From NCBI RefSeq assembly GCF_002027705.1, contig NZ_MBTG01000020.1:36114-100113 (forward strand): 64,000 bases of DNA, written 5' to 3'. Under the pieces are notes generated by a model, which was not told the origin of the DNA, ran no database searches, and saw nothing but the letters and a program-made list of their open reading frames with translations. The translations under genes and the position numbers were made by a program. Positions 18,097 to 26,701 of the stretch are shown one piece after another. Every line of letters begins with the position of its first letter. The stretch's first letter is position 1. This DNA comes from Paenibacillus ferrarius (lineage in GTDB: Bacteria > Bacillota > Bacilli > Paenibacillales > NBRC-103111).

Positions 18097-18906
18097 CTAG
18101 AACTCATAAGCTCCTTCGCTTGCTGCTTTCTCATAGGCAATTCGCGGTATTTGCGTAGCCAGCTTCCCGCCGCTGATATCGATCATCGTACCGGTGATGT
18201 ATCCCGCAAAGTCAGAAGCCAGGAAGCAGATCAAATGGGCAACATCGTCCTTCTTCCCCCAATGGCGGAACGTCAGCGTATCCAAGAGCCGCTGCTGCTG
18301 AGGTTCCTGTAAATCGGCGAAATGGTTCATATCCGTTGGAATCATCCCTGGCGCATAGCAGTTGACCGCAATGTTCCACGGTCCGAGTTCTCCGGCGAGC
18401 ACGCGTGTGAACTGCTCCACACCGGCCTTTGACGAAGCATACGCTGCGCTCCCATAGCTCGGAACGATAGCGGCGAAGGAGGCTGCATTGATGATGCGCC
18501 CCGATTTTTGCCGTTTCATCACGGGAGCGACCGCTTTGCACATCAGGAAGGTGCCTTTCAGATTGATATCGAAATTCAAGTCCCACACCTCTTCCGCCAG
18601 CACATCAATCGGGGCTCCGCCCGCAATACCCGCGTTGTTGACGAGAATATCGATTCGTCCATACTTTTCTACAATCTGATCGATCACTTGCTGAATTTGC
18701 GCTGCGCTGCGCACATCACAAAGATACTGGCTGCCTGGATAGCCGTTCAACGCAAATTCGCTGCCTACAGCCGCCAGCAAATCCTCCTGAATATCCGTTA
18801 TCACCGTAATAACGCCTTCTTGCGCCAGCGTTAGAGCAATTTCCCTGCCAATCCCTCTCCCCGCTCCGGTCACAACAGCCACTTTTCCCGATAGATCAAT
18901 GTTCAC
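18097..18906 (-). CDS. SDR family oxidoreductase
   Basis: A 269-residue classical SDR with TGAGRGIG, NNAGIAGG, catalytic Ser in INAASFA, YASSK and an acidic residue after beta-2 (VITDIQED), suggesting NAD(H). Start is GTG 18906 behind GAGAGGGACGG. The second of three SDRs in the operon; they are clearly diverged from one another, so they probably act on different intermediates. Confidence 0.9.
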   Translation of the reverse strand: MNIDLSGKVAVVTGAGRGIGREIALTLAQEGVITVITDIQEDLLAAVGSEFALNGYPGSQYLCDVRSAAQIQQVIDQIVEKYGRIDILVNNAGIAGGAPIDVLAEEVWDLNFDINLKGTFLMCKAVAPVMKRQKSGRIINAASFAAIVPSYGSAAYASSKAGVEQFTRVLAGELGPWNIAVNCYAPGMIPTDMNHFADLQEPQQQRLLDTLTFRHWGKKDDVAHLICFLASDFAGYITGTMIDISGGKLATQIPRIAYEKAASEGAYEF

Positions 18907-18921
18907 GCCGTCCCTCTCCTC

Positions 18922-19917
18922 TCAGCCTCCGACTCGTTTCTGAGCGCTGGCGCGCGCCTCCACTACACCACGCATATAGGCCACACTTGTTAGCAATTGC
19001 CGCTGCTCGTACGTGATGATGTCATCTTCCGGTGCACCTTTTTCATAAGGAGTCCGCCAATCCCCGATCGGTCTGGCATTGGCATTCACAAACCGCAGAA
19101 CCCCAGCTAACTGAGCCGCCGAGCGAAGCGGATATTCCGGCCAGTAGTCCTCGCAGAGCACTCTCGTGTGCCTAGCTTCCAAAGCCCCAAGCTCCATCGA
19201 CATATTCACTTCAGGACAGTAAGACTCAAAGATGTGAAACAGCGCTGGAAAATCAACCACACCCTGCCCCAGCGGGCAGCGCACGAGCCGATACCCTTCG
19301 TCGCTCAAATAGGTCCAGTAATCCTTGAGATGCACATGCTTCAGGTATGGAGCGATCCTTCTTGCGAACGAAACCGGCTCCTCCGCCGTTGCCAGTGGGT
19401 TGCCTGTATCGAGCGTAATCCCGAAGCTAGGAGAATCAATCTCTTCGCAGAGCCATAACAGCTCCTCGGATGCCAAATCCTGATGATTTTCTACGGCCAG
19501 CGCAACACCGGCTTTCTCTGCGGCCCTCGCCGCTTCACCAAGTCCGGACAAGACCTCGTCTAGAAAAGATGTCCAGCGTCCAGCCAGTTTGCGCCGATCA
19601 CCGCCAAAGTCAGCCCCGCCTACAACCGTGCGGACGATCGGAGCCCCCAGCTGCAGCGCAGCTTCGAAAGCTTGAGAGAGCGGCTTCGGATCGTAACCGC
19701 CAGAAGCCACAACGAGATATTGGCCTCCTTCCCGCGCTCGGAGAGCCAAAGATCCGATATTCTCACCCTCCAGCAGCGAAATTGGCAGTTCAATCCCTTG
19801 AAGGCCAAGTTCAGCCGCCTGTTCCAAAAGCTGCGAAGCCGTAATGCGTCTGCGGGTAGATTGTGGATGAATGCCCATCATAAACGTAGTGCCATAGACA
19901 GCAAGACCGAGTTTCAT
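18922..19917 (-). CDS. Sugar phosphate isomerase/epimerase-like TIM-barrel protein
   Basis: A 331-residue AP-endonuclease-2-type barrel. The metal-binding residues are placed as expected: AVENHQD (Glu/His), ITLDTGNPL (Asp), LKHVHLKDYW (His and His-x-Asp region) and a late Glu in NMSMELGALE. Such proteins include xylose-isomerase-like, tagatose epimerase-like and inosose dehydratase enzymes. The SD AAGGTGAGC precedes ATG 19917. It lies between two SDR genes in the catabolic operon. Confidence 0.85.
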   Translation of the reverse strand: MKLGLAVYGTTFMMGIHPQSTRRRITASQLLEQAAELGLQGIELPISLLEGENIGSLALRAREGGQYLVVASGGYDPKPLSQAFEAALQLGAPIVRTVVGGADFGGDRRKLAGRWTSFLDEVLSGLGEAARAAEKAGVALAVENHQDLASEELLWLCEEIDSPSFGITLDTGNPLATAEEPVSFARRIAPYLKHVHLKDYWTYLSDEGYRLVRCPLGQGVVDFPALFHIFESYCPEVNMSMELGALEARHTRVLCEDYWPEYPLRSAAQLAGVLRFVNANARPIGDWRTPYEKGAPEDDIITYEQRQLLTSVAYMRGVVEARASAQKRVGG

Positions 19918-19967
19918 GATCGCTCACCTTTTCCTCATTAGTCTTCCGTTTGGATAAAATCCTTGCT

Positions 19968-20735
19968 CTACTTCGCTGTCCATCCGCCATCCACAACCAT
20001 CGAAGACCCCGTCATGAAGCTCGAGGCTTCCGACGCCAAATAGATTACCGCACCGATAATCTCCTCCGGCTTCCCCCACCGGCCCAACGCGATATTGTCC
20101 ACGAAAAAGCGGTTCGCCTCTGGATTGTTCATCACGACCGTATTCAGTTCCGTTGCAATCGGTCCCGGGCATAACGCGTTCACCGTAATGTTATAAGGGG
20201 CCCATTCCAAAGCAAGAACCTTGGTGAGCTGAATCAAACCGCCTTTGCTGGAACAATATGCGCCTCTTTCCGGCAGCGCAATGCTGCCCAGCATGGAGGA
20301 CATATTGATCACTCTGCCATATCGCTGGTTCTTCATCGTCTTGGCGACCGCACGGGCGCAAAGAAACGGCGCTTTCAAATTCGTATTCTGCACCAGGTCC
20401 CAGCTGGCTTCATCGAAGTCCTCAATCGGCTTGCGGACATTCACACCCGCATTATTGATCAAAATATCAATTCGCCCGAACGCCTCCACAGCCGAAGCCA
20501 CCATCGCATCAACCTGCTCGGCAATCGTAACGTCAACGGCCAAGCCAAGCGCACGCCGCCCTGTTGACTGTGCGATGGCCTGAGCCGAGGCCTCGGCCTT
20601 CTCCTTCTCGCGGCTCGTTACGATCACATCAGCTCCCGCTTCGGCCAAAGCTTGCGCCATCACAAGCCCCAGTCCCCGTGTTCCGCCCGTAATTAAAGCG
20701 ACACGGCCATCCAATCGAAACAGTTCCAGACTCAT
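19968..20735 (-). CDS. SDR family oxidoreductase (gluconate 5-dehydrogenase-like)
   Basis: A 255-residue classical SDR with TGGTRGLG, NNAGVNVRKP, INMSSMLGS, YCSSKGG and DGGWTAK. The N-terminus MSLELFRLDGRVALITGGTRGLG and the TSREKEKAE segment, with a Ser-Arg pair after beta-2 compatible with NADP(H), resemble gluconate 5-dehydrogenases. Its ATG overlaps the stop of the zinc alcohol dehydrogenase (ATGA). Confidence 0.88.
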   Translation of the reverse strand: MSLELFRLDGRVALITGGTRGLGLVMAQALAEAGADVIVTSREKEKAEASAQAIAQSTGRRALGLAVDVTIAEQVDAMVASAVEAFGRIDILINNAGVNVRKPIEDFDEASWDLVQNTNLKAPFLCARAVAKTMKNQRYGRVINMSSMLGSIALPERGAYCSSKGGLIQLTKVLALEWAPYNITVNALCPGPIATELNTVVMNNPEANRFFVDNIALGRWGKPEEIIGAVIYLASEASSFMTGSSMVVDGGWTAK

Positions 20736-21748
20736 GGCGCAGCTTCCCCCTTCTCGTGATCAAGCGTTAAAAGAATTTTGGCTATATTCCCGGGGTTCTG
20801 GATGAGTCGTTCGAAACAAGCACCCCCTGTTTCTAGTGGAGCAAGCAGTGTCCAAGGCGACAGGCTGACACGTCCTTCACTAATCCACTGCAGCGCCGTC
20901 TCAAAGTCGTCCGAATGGTACGCGAATGCGCCCATCAGCTGAATCTCGCTGCGAATGATCATATTAATCGGGAGGCTGCTCTTCTCTTCATGCAGCCCAG
21001 TCAATACCACGCGCCCGCCGGGACGCACCGACTCTACGCATAATTGGCGGGTTATCTCCATGCCGACGGCATCAATTGCAGCATCGAACATACTCTTCTC
21101 CTCTGAACGGAGAGTGTCCAGACGAGTGGCCGTTACCGCGCCCAGTTCCTTGGCAATCTCCAGCCGCTGCTCGTTGATGTCTATAAGCACGATGTGCTGC
21201 AGGCCGTAGACTTTGGCCGCTTGGAGTGCCAAAAGCCCAATGGGTCCCCCGCCCATAATCAAAAGGCGATCCGTTGGCAGCGGTTTCAACAGCTTGCAGA
21301 TATGTACCGCGCAGGCGAACGGCTCCGTAAAAGCTCCCTCTTCGAAGCTCACATGGTCCTCGAGCGCATAGACATTCCGCTCCGCGACAGCCACATATTC
21401 GGCGAAGGCGCCCGGTCGATGCGCCCCGAGCAATTGGCGCTCTGCGCACAGCTGAGCGGCGCCCGTCCGGCAGGCACGACAGCGCCCGCAAGACAGCAGT
21501 GGGTTCGCCGTCACACGATCCCCTCGGCGGAACCGGGTGCTTCCTGCTTGCTCGACGATCCCAGCGAATTCATGCCCCATAATGAGCGGCGGCTTGCGCA
21601 GGGAATTATGGCCCAAATATCCGCTTAGCTCGGAGCCGCAGATGCCCACCCGCTCAACACGAATAAGCACCTCATCTGTCCCCAGAGACGGAAGATCTAC
21701 CTCGCGCAGGTTCATGCTGCTAGGTCCTTCATAGACTAAGGCTTTCAT
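20732..21748 (-). CDS. Zinc-dependent alcohol/polyol dehydrogenase
   Basis: A 338-residue medium-chain dehydrogenase. Catalytic zinc residues lie in RVGICGSELSGYLGH and GHEFAGIVEQAG; the structural zinc cluster is CGRCRACRTGAAQLC; the nucleotide loop is IMGGGPIGLLALQAA followed by an Asp in VLIDINEQRL, favouring NAD. Resembles galactitol-, sorbitol- and threonine-type dehydrogenases. AGGGAGGTG precedes ATG 21748. Confidence 0.9.
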   Translation of the reverse strand: MKALVYEGPSSMNLREVDLPSLGTDEVLIRVERVGICGSELSGYLGHNSLRKPPLIMGHEFAGIVEQAGSTRFRRGDRVTANPLLSCGRCRACRTGAAQLCAERQLLGAHRPGAFAEYVAVAERNVYALEDHVSFEEGAFTEPFACAVHICKLLKPLPTDRLLIMGGGPIGLLALQAAKVYGLQHIVLIDINEQRLEIAKELGAVTATRLDTLRSEEKSMFDAAIDAVGMEITRQLCVESVRPGGRVVLTGLHEEKSSLPINMIIRSEIQLMGAFAYHSDDFETALQWISEGRVSLSPWTLLAPLETGGACFERLIQNPGNIAKILLTLDHEKGEAAP

Positions 21749-21759
21749 GGATGAACACC

Positions 21760-21880
21760 TCCCTATTTTGTCTTGCGAATCATGGCAAGATCACGGCACT
21801 GTTACGATAAGACGGCAAGATCACAGCAAGAACACGGCAAGTACCAACAAAATCACAGCAAGGTCACACGCAAAATCGCG
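21760..21880. repeat. Short imperfect repeats between dehydratase and dehydrogenase genes
   Basis: The 144-bp gap holds several copies of a ggcaagatcacRgcaag-like motif. It is an unusually long gap for this tightly packed operon and contains no gene or clear terminator. Confidence 0.6.
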
Positions 21881-21892
21881 AATGCGGCAGGC

Positions 21893-23041
21893 CTATTCGT
21901 TCTTCAATCGCTTTTCCCAGCCTTGCTTGAATAATGGAATCCAGTGACCGGGATCGTAAGGATGTTTCGCCATCTCTTCCAAATTCAATTCTATGCCCAG
22001 GCCATGCCCCTCCGGCGGACGAAGATAACCCTGTTCCACCTTCAGCGGCGGCATCAGCAGCTGCTCTTCCCACGGCTCGTTAAATTCATCGAAGATTTCA
22101 TGGATGAAGAAATTCGGTGTCGCCATGTTCAGATGCGCGCAGACGACCGAGCATATCGGCCCCTGCGCACTATGTGGGGCTGTCACCCCATTATGCGCAT
22201 GCACCATGCCGCAAATCTGCTTCGATGCCGAGATGCCAAGATACTGCGGTTCCAACTGAATGATATGAACCGCATCATGCTTCAGCAGCTCCGCGAACTG
22301 CTCGCGGTTGTAGTAATCTTCCCCGCAGGCGATCGGGACAGGACTGCGCTTCGCCACCTCGACCATGGAGGAGATTCGCTGCGGCGGCACCGGCGCCTCG
22401 AACCAAGTCGGCTTGTAAGGCAGCATCGCATCCGCGAATTGCAAAGCCGTATGCACGCTGAAGCGGTTATGTCCTTCGATGAGGATATCGACATCGGGAC
22501 CAACAGCTTCACGAACGGCAGCAATAATTTCTAGGCTAGCCTGAAATTCGTTTCTTTCCACGGTGCGCCAAGCGTTGCCGAAGGGATCGAACTTCAAAGC
22601 CGTGTAGCCTCTGGCCACGACCTCTTTCGCTTTATCGTGAAAGCTCTGCGGCTCACGAGGCCCACGGTACCAGCCATTGGCGTAGCAGCGCAGCTTCTCA
22701 TGGCATTTGCCGCCAAGCAGCTTGTAGAGAGGCTGCTCCGCCAATTTGCCGATGATATCCCAGCAAGCGGTTTCAATAGCCGCCAAGGCTGAGCCTTGAA
22801 TTTGGCCGCCATCCGAGTACACATCCCGCGTCATCTTCAAGGAGATTGTCTCCACGTCATGCACATCCATCCCGATGTACAGATGCTTCAACTCATGAAT
22901 CGCCGCTTCCACCGTTTTGGCGAAGCCATTCAACGTCCCTTCGCCAATTCCGCATACCCCCTCCTTCGTATGCAATTTAACGAACAGCCAATTCTTCCAT
23001 GAATTTCCCACGATGAACGTCTCTACATTTGAAATGATCAT
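21893..23041 (-). CDS. Mandelate racemase/muconate lactonizing-type sugar acid dehydratase
   Basis: A 382-residue enolase-superfamily protein: capping domain (residues 1-130, GVCGIGEGTLNG) and barrel with metal-ligand acids in ILIEGHNRFS, WFEAPVPPQ and IACGED, plus a basic position in ALKFDPFG and the late histidine region APHSAQGP. The set resembles galactonate/gluconate-type acid-sugar dehydratases. In this operon it would dehydrate an aldonic acid to a 2-keto-3-deoxy acid; the exact sugar is inferred only. Confidence 0.87.
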   Translation of the reverse strand: MIISNVETFIVGNSWKNWLFVKLHTKEGVCGIGEGTLNGFAKTVEAAIHELKHLYIGMDVHDVETISLKMTRDVYSDGGQIQGSALAAIETACWDIIGKLAEQPLYKLLGGKCHEKLRCYANGWYRGPREPQSFHDKAKEVVARGYTALKFDPFGNAWRTVERNEFQASLEIIAAVREAVGPDVDILIEGHNRFSVHTALQFADAMLPYKPTWFEAPVPPQRISSMVEVAKRSPVPIACGEDYYNREQFAELLKHDAVHIIQLEPQYLGISASKQICGMVHAHNGVTAPHSAQGPICSVVCAHLNMATPNFFIHEIFDEFNEPWEEQLLMPPLKVEQGYLRPPEGHGLGIELNLEEMAKHPYDPGHWIPLFKQGWEKRLKNE

Positions 23042-23097
23042 GTTGTCGCCTGCCCTTCATTCATTTTAAATTCAGTCTGCTCATCTTGAACTGTATG

Positions 23098-24072
23098 TCA
23101 GCCATTAGCTTCACTTCTCAGCTTGGCATAAGCTGCAGCGCCTACCATCCCGGCCCTCACGCCTAATTCCGCCTGAATAATCTGGCATGCACCCGATGAC
23201 AGTTTCAAAGCATGAGCGCCTACCGTTTCTCTCACCGGATTCAATAACCGATCACCCGCCGCAGACATCCCGCCGCCTACAATAATCACTTGTGGATTCA
23301 ACAAATTAATCACGCTGCTTAAGCCAAAGCCTAGAATCTGGCCCGTCTCCTGCATGACCCTTTTCGCTAAAACGTCTCCGTGATCATAAGCATCGGAAAT
23401 CATAGCCGCCGTTATCCGCGTCAGATCCCCGCCCGTCCAATCTTGAATGATACTGGTGAAGCCTTGCGCCAGCTGATCCTTGAAGGTCCGAACCATCCCG
23501 ATGGCAGAGGCATACCTGCCTAGACAGCCTGAGCTGCCGCAGCGGCAAGGACGACCTTCCCTAAACATATTCATATGGCCTATTTCCCCTGCACTGGCCG
23601 TTGTGCCATATACCATTTTGCCATCCTGAATAATGCCTGATCCTAAGCCGGTGCCCAGCGTAATGAGCACAACATGCTTGCAGCCTCTTCCAGCACCAAA
23701 CAGCCACTCGCCATACAAATTCACACGCACATCATTATCGATGTAAACTGGAAAGCAGAAATCAGTCTTCAACATTTCCACGGCGGGAACATGATCCCAC
23801 CCAGGGAAATTCGGCGAAAAGATCGACAGCCCTAGCTCAGGATCAAGAAGCCCTGGAATGCCAACCCCCATCCCAATAATTTCCTCTTGCGCAATCCCGG
23901 TCTGTTGAAGCATGTCATGAACGATCTTCTTGATCTTGCTGATCACCCTATCAGGTCCTAACTCAGCTTCAGTCGGATCGCTTCTTTCCTGTATCACTGC
24001 GAATTCCGCATTAAAAACAGCCGCTTTGATTCGGGTCCCACCCAGATCTACACCAATCCAATACATGCCCAC
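23098..24072 (-). CDS. ROK family sugar kinase
   Basis: A ROK-family kinase of about 325 residues: ATP loop GVDLGGTRIKAAVF, catalytic Asp in YIDNDVRVNLYGEW, LGTGLGSGII, and the zinc cluster GHMNMFREGRPCRCGSSGCLGRYAS (CxCGxxGCxE-like, with Arg in place of the usual Glu). GTG 24072 is preferred as start (AAAGGA five bases upstream), ATG 24066 is the alternative. It starts 12 bp after the MBL-fold gene. Likely phosphorylates a hexose or a keto-deoxy sugar acid. Confidence 0.87.
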   Translation of the reverse strand: MGMYWIGVDLGGTRIKAAVFNAEFAVIQERSDPTEAELGPDRVISKIKKIVHDMLQQTGIAQEEIIGMGVGIPGLLDPELGLSIFSPNFPGWDHVPAVEMLKTDFCFPVYIDNDVRVNLYGEWLFGAGRGCKHVVLITLGTGLGSGIIQDGKMVYGTTASAGEIGHMNMFREGRPCRCGSSGCLGRYASAIGMVRTFKDQLAQGFTSIIQDWTGGDLTRITAAMISDAYDHGDVLAKRVMQETGQILGFGLSSVINLLNPQVIIVGGGMSAAGDRLLNPVRETVGAHALKLSSGACQIIQAELGVRAGMVGAAAYAKLRSEANG

Positions 24073-24083
24073 GCCATTCCTTT

Positions 24084-24935
24084 CTATCCCAAAAAAGCTC
24101 TCGGAGTCACATACACATAACGTTCTCCCCGCGCCAGTATTTGACACTTGACTTGAGGGTACTTCTCATTCAACTCATCCACAAAATAACCGGGACGCTC
24201 CGCATTCCCTGCGAATGTCTCATAATGGAGCGGAATCACCGTATCCACATCCAAATCTGCCACTAGCTTAGCGGCCTCCCGGTAATTCATATTGCCGATT
24301 ATCCCTTGCTTGGTGCGGAAATAATCCCGACCATTGATGGGCAGCATCGCCAAATCAATACGATAGCGGCTTAGCACATCGGGAAGTCCCGGATAAACAA
24401 GGGTGTCGCCAGCATGATACAGAGTCACACCATTCAGCTCCAGAATATAGCCGACGTAGCGGTGCTGCCCTTGTTCATTCATTTCCAGCTCTTCATGAGC
24501 AGCGGGGATGGCCTGAATTTTCAATTTGCCCTCAAACAGAGCTTGGGAGCGCTCCGTATCCGAATCCATAACGTTGGAAGCCTCACCTCCAATTTGTACT
24601 AAAAGCTCTCGACACACAGCAGGCGCTACTACGAGTGCCTTTTCATTTTGCCGCATGAGGACGCGCAGCGTGCCGGGGTCCAGATGATCCGCATGTTCAT
24701 GCGTAATCAAACATAGATCCGCATTCGTAATGGCTTCCGGCGTTATCGGAGGTTGATACAATCTGCGGGTCCCTTGCTTCTCCAAATCATCGGAGACGAA
24801 CGGGTCGATATAGACGGTAATGCCCGCTCCTTTGACAATGACGCTCTCTTGGCCTAGAAACCAGATCCCCAGGGTGCCATAAGGGACATTGGTATTGTTT
24901 ATTTCCTGAATAAGCGGATGCTCGTGCGGCTTCAC
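24084..24935 (-). CDS. MBL-fold metal hydrolase (UlaG-like)
   Basis: A 283-residue metallo-beta-lactamase-fold hydrolase with HEHADHLDPG (HxHxDH), YHAGDT and PLHYETF, as in UlaG-like lactonases. GGAGGG seven bases upstream fixes GTG 24935. The frame stays open for about 220 bp upstream and contains a second well-placed ribosome site (AAAGGAGGGG before a GTG near 25090), but a terminator-like hairpin lies in that extension, so the shorter form is preferred. First gene of the catabolic transcript. A sugar lactonase role is a reasonable hypothesis. Confidence 0.82.
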   Translation of the reverse strand: MKPHEHPLIQEINNTNVPYGTLGIWFLGQESVIVKGAGITVYIDPFVSDDLEKQGTRRLYQPPITPEAITNADLCLITHEHADHLDPGTLRVLMRQNEKALVVAPAVCRELLVQIGGEASNVMDSDTERSQALFEGKLKIQAIPAAHEELEMNEQGQHRYVGYILELNGVTLYHAGDTLVYPGLPDVLSRYRIDLAMLPINGRDYFRTKQGIIGNMNYREAAKLVADLDVDTVIPLHYETFAGNAERPGYFVDELNEKYPQVKCQILARGERYVYVTPRAFLG

Positions 24936-24978
24936 GCAATTCCCTCCTGTCCACTGTAAAATAACTGCTTTCACATGC

Positions 24979-24987
24979 ATTGTATCA
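24979..24987 (-). promoter_or_regulatory. Probable extended -10 promoter of the catabolic operon
   Basis: TGATACAAT on the minus strand (TGn plus TACAAT), about 45 bp before GTG 24935. The -35 is weak. Confidence 0.45.
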
Positions 24988-25055
24988 AAAATAACCGCGT
25001 CAGCATTTGCCCAAAGCAGAAAACATGTTGGACTTTTCCGATAGGCGGGCCAACA

Positions 25056-25075
25056 GAAAAACCCCTTCTGGGGTA
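25056..25075 (-). terminator. Terminator-like hairpin downstream of the 112-bp array
   Basis: ACCCC-AGAA-GGGGT then TTTTTC on the minus strand. It would stop minus-strand transcripts leaving the repeat array before they enter the catabolic operon. Confidence 0.6.
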
Positions 25076-25161
25076 TGACCACGGAACCCCTCCTTTGTCG
25101 ATGGAAACGCTGCGAGTGTCTGCGTTTTAGAGAGATCACTAGGGAAGATGCCATCTTCGCT

Positions 25162-25831
25162 GATCGAGCCTGCCTTTTCGGCTGGCTCAGCGCCGGGTGG
25201 ATGCTTTTCTCCTGCTGAGACTGCTTTTTTGGCAGGCTCAGCTTGCTTTTACCTCGATCCAGCCTGCTTCGCGGGTCGAGACTGCCTTTTCGGCAGGCTC
25301 AGCGCCGGGTGGATGCTTTTCTCCTGCTGAGACTGCTTTTTTGGCAGGCTCAGCTTGTTTTTCCCGCGATTCAGCCTGCTTCGCGGGTCGAGCCTGCCTT
25401 TTCGGCTGGCTCAGCGACGGGTGGATGCTTTTCTCCTGCTGAGACTGCTTTTTGGGCAGGCTCGGCTTGCTTTTCACGCGATTCAGCCTGCTTCGCGGTC
25501 CGAGACTGCCTTTTCGGCTGGCTCAGCGCCGGGTGGATGCTTTTCTCCTGCTGAGACTGCTTTTTTGGCAAGCTCGGCTTGCTTTTGCCTCGATCCAGCC
25601 TGCTTCGTGGGTCGAGACTGCCTTTTCGGCTGGCTCAGCGCCGGGTGGATGCTTTTCTCCTGCTGAGACTGCTTTTTTGGCAGGCTCGGCTTGCTTTTAC
25701 CGCGATCCAGCCTGCTTCGCTGGTCGAAACTGCCTTTTCGGCTGGCTCAGCGCCGGGTGGATGTTTTTTCTCCTGCTGAGACTGCTTTTTTGGCAGGCTC
25801 AGCTTGCTTTTGCCACGATCCAGCCTGCTTC
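25162..25831. repeat. 112-bp tandem repeat, about six copies, hairpin-rich
   Basis: The landmark cgccgggtgg recurs at 25191, 25303, 25415 (as cgacgggtgg), 25527, 25639 and 25751, exactly 112 bp apart. Each unit holds two related inverted repeats of the form GAGACTGCYTTTTYGGCAGGCTC and a third weaker one (TCGATCC..GGGTCGA). Because 112 is not a multiple of three, each frame runs through the array in turn; the overlapping open frames there (plus strand rich in RLPFRLAQRRVDAF) are repeat artefacts. Confidence 0.95.
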
Positions 25832-25963
25832 TCCAAAACAGAATCGAAAAAGGAAGATTCCTTTGTCCGAGGTCAACCGAAGCGCCTGATCCATCCTACT
25901 TGCTTCCTTACCCTTCCGCTCTCTCTCCATAGTCTTCTCGCACTCTCTTCTTCTCACTAATTT

Positions 25964-25977
25964 ATTGATTAATCAAT
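25964..25977. promoter_or_regulatory. TetR-type operator palindrome
   Basis: Perfect palindrome ATTGATTAATCAAT, 26 bp beyond the stop of the TetR gene that ends at 26003. It matches the half-site of the palindrome upstream of that gene. Confidence 0.6.
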
Positions 25978-26002
25978 TACAAGTAACGAAAAAAATTTAA
26001 TC

Positions 26003-26521
26003 CTATCTCTTTATCATTAAATTGGGCATATCCAGCGCCATCGACACGTTACAAAGCATGCCTCGTGCCAAAAATATAGTAGTGCGCTCTTGCGGTTCTT
26101 CAATTCCTGCCTGCAGAAAAGCATTGAAAACGAGCTGCTGCACGTCGTTCATCCCTTTGGTCATCGTCTCACGGACAGGAGTCTCCAGAATGGTCATTGC
26201 TTGCATTTGCAGCAGAATCTCATAGCGGTGTGACTCCATAATTTTCTCATAAGCACGGGTGAAGCCTTCTTCCAAAAACTCGGGAGCTTTCGTATCTCGA
26301 ACGAGTTGGAAGGTATGCAGGATTCGCTGCCAAGACAGATCTAACGCCGCTACAAGCAATGACTCCTTCGTAAAAAAACGATAAACATAGGGCTGTGAAA
26401 TCGCTGCCCTCTCCGCAACCTGCGCGGTTGTTGCCCGGTAATAGCCCAACTCGGCGAACACTTCAACAGCTGCAGAAATAATATCATTGCGTCGATCCAA
26501 TGATGTTGTACCTTTAACCAT
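26003..26521 (-). CDS. TetR/AcrR family transcriptional regulator
   Basis: A 172-residue repressor. The N-terminal helix-turn-helix is ATTAQVAERAAISQPYVYRFFTKESLL at about residues 30-56; the C-terminal ligand domain is shorter than usual (families are commonly 190-200). A ribosome site AGGAGATAGGTC precedes ATG 26521. A perfect 22-bp palindrome lies 20 bp upstream, so autorepression is likely. The target beyond itself is unclear: the gene downstream is the 112-bp repeat array. Confidence 0.88.
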   Translation of the reverse strand: MVKGTTSLDRRNDIISAAVEVFAELGYYRATTAQVAERAAISQPYVYRFFTKESLLVAALDLSWQRILHTFQLVRDTKAPEFLEEGFTRAYEKIMESHRYEILLQMQAMTILETPVRETMTKGMNDVQQLVFNAFLQAGIEEPQERTTIFLARGMLCNVSMALDMPNLMIKR

Positions 26522-26540
26522 GACCTATCTCCTATCATCT

Positions 26541-26562
26541 TTATTGATTGACCAATCAATAA
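26541..26562. promoter_or_regulatory. TetR operator, 22-bp perfect palindrome
   Basis: TTATTGATTG-AC-CAATCAATAA, with both ten-base arms exact, just upstream of the TetR gene starting at 26521. Confidence 0.8.
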
Positions 26563-26661
26563 CTGATCTTAGTATAGATCATCATCTTCTGATTTGCAAC
26601 TCCTCTTCAGCAGAAAATTGCGCAGCCTTCAAGACTCCACCTCATCTCATGCTCCCACAAA

Positions 26662-26697
26662 GGAAAAGAGACACCTATCGTAATAGGCATCTCTTTC
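26662..26697 (-). terminator. Terminator of the SDR gene
   Basis: AAAGAGA.GCCTAT-tacg-ATAGG.TCTCTTTT on the minus strand, directly after the stop at 26702. Confidence 0.8.
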
Positions 26698-26701
26698 TGT
26701 T

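Noticed and set aside
25162..25831. CRISPR array
   Set aside because: Copies are contiguous 112-bp units with no unique spacers and no cas genes nearby.
25148..25960. Overlapping plus- and minus-strand frames of 60-145 codons
   Set aside because: They run through the 112-bp tandem repeat, share the same peptide in shifted frames and have no ribosome sites; composition artefacts.
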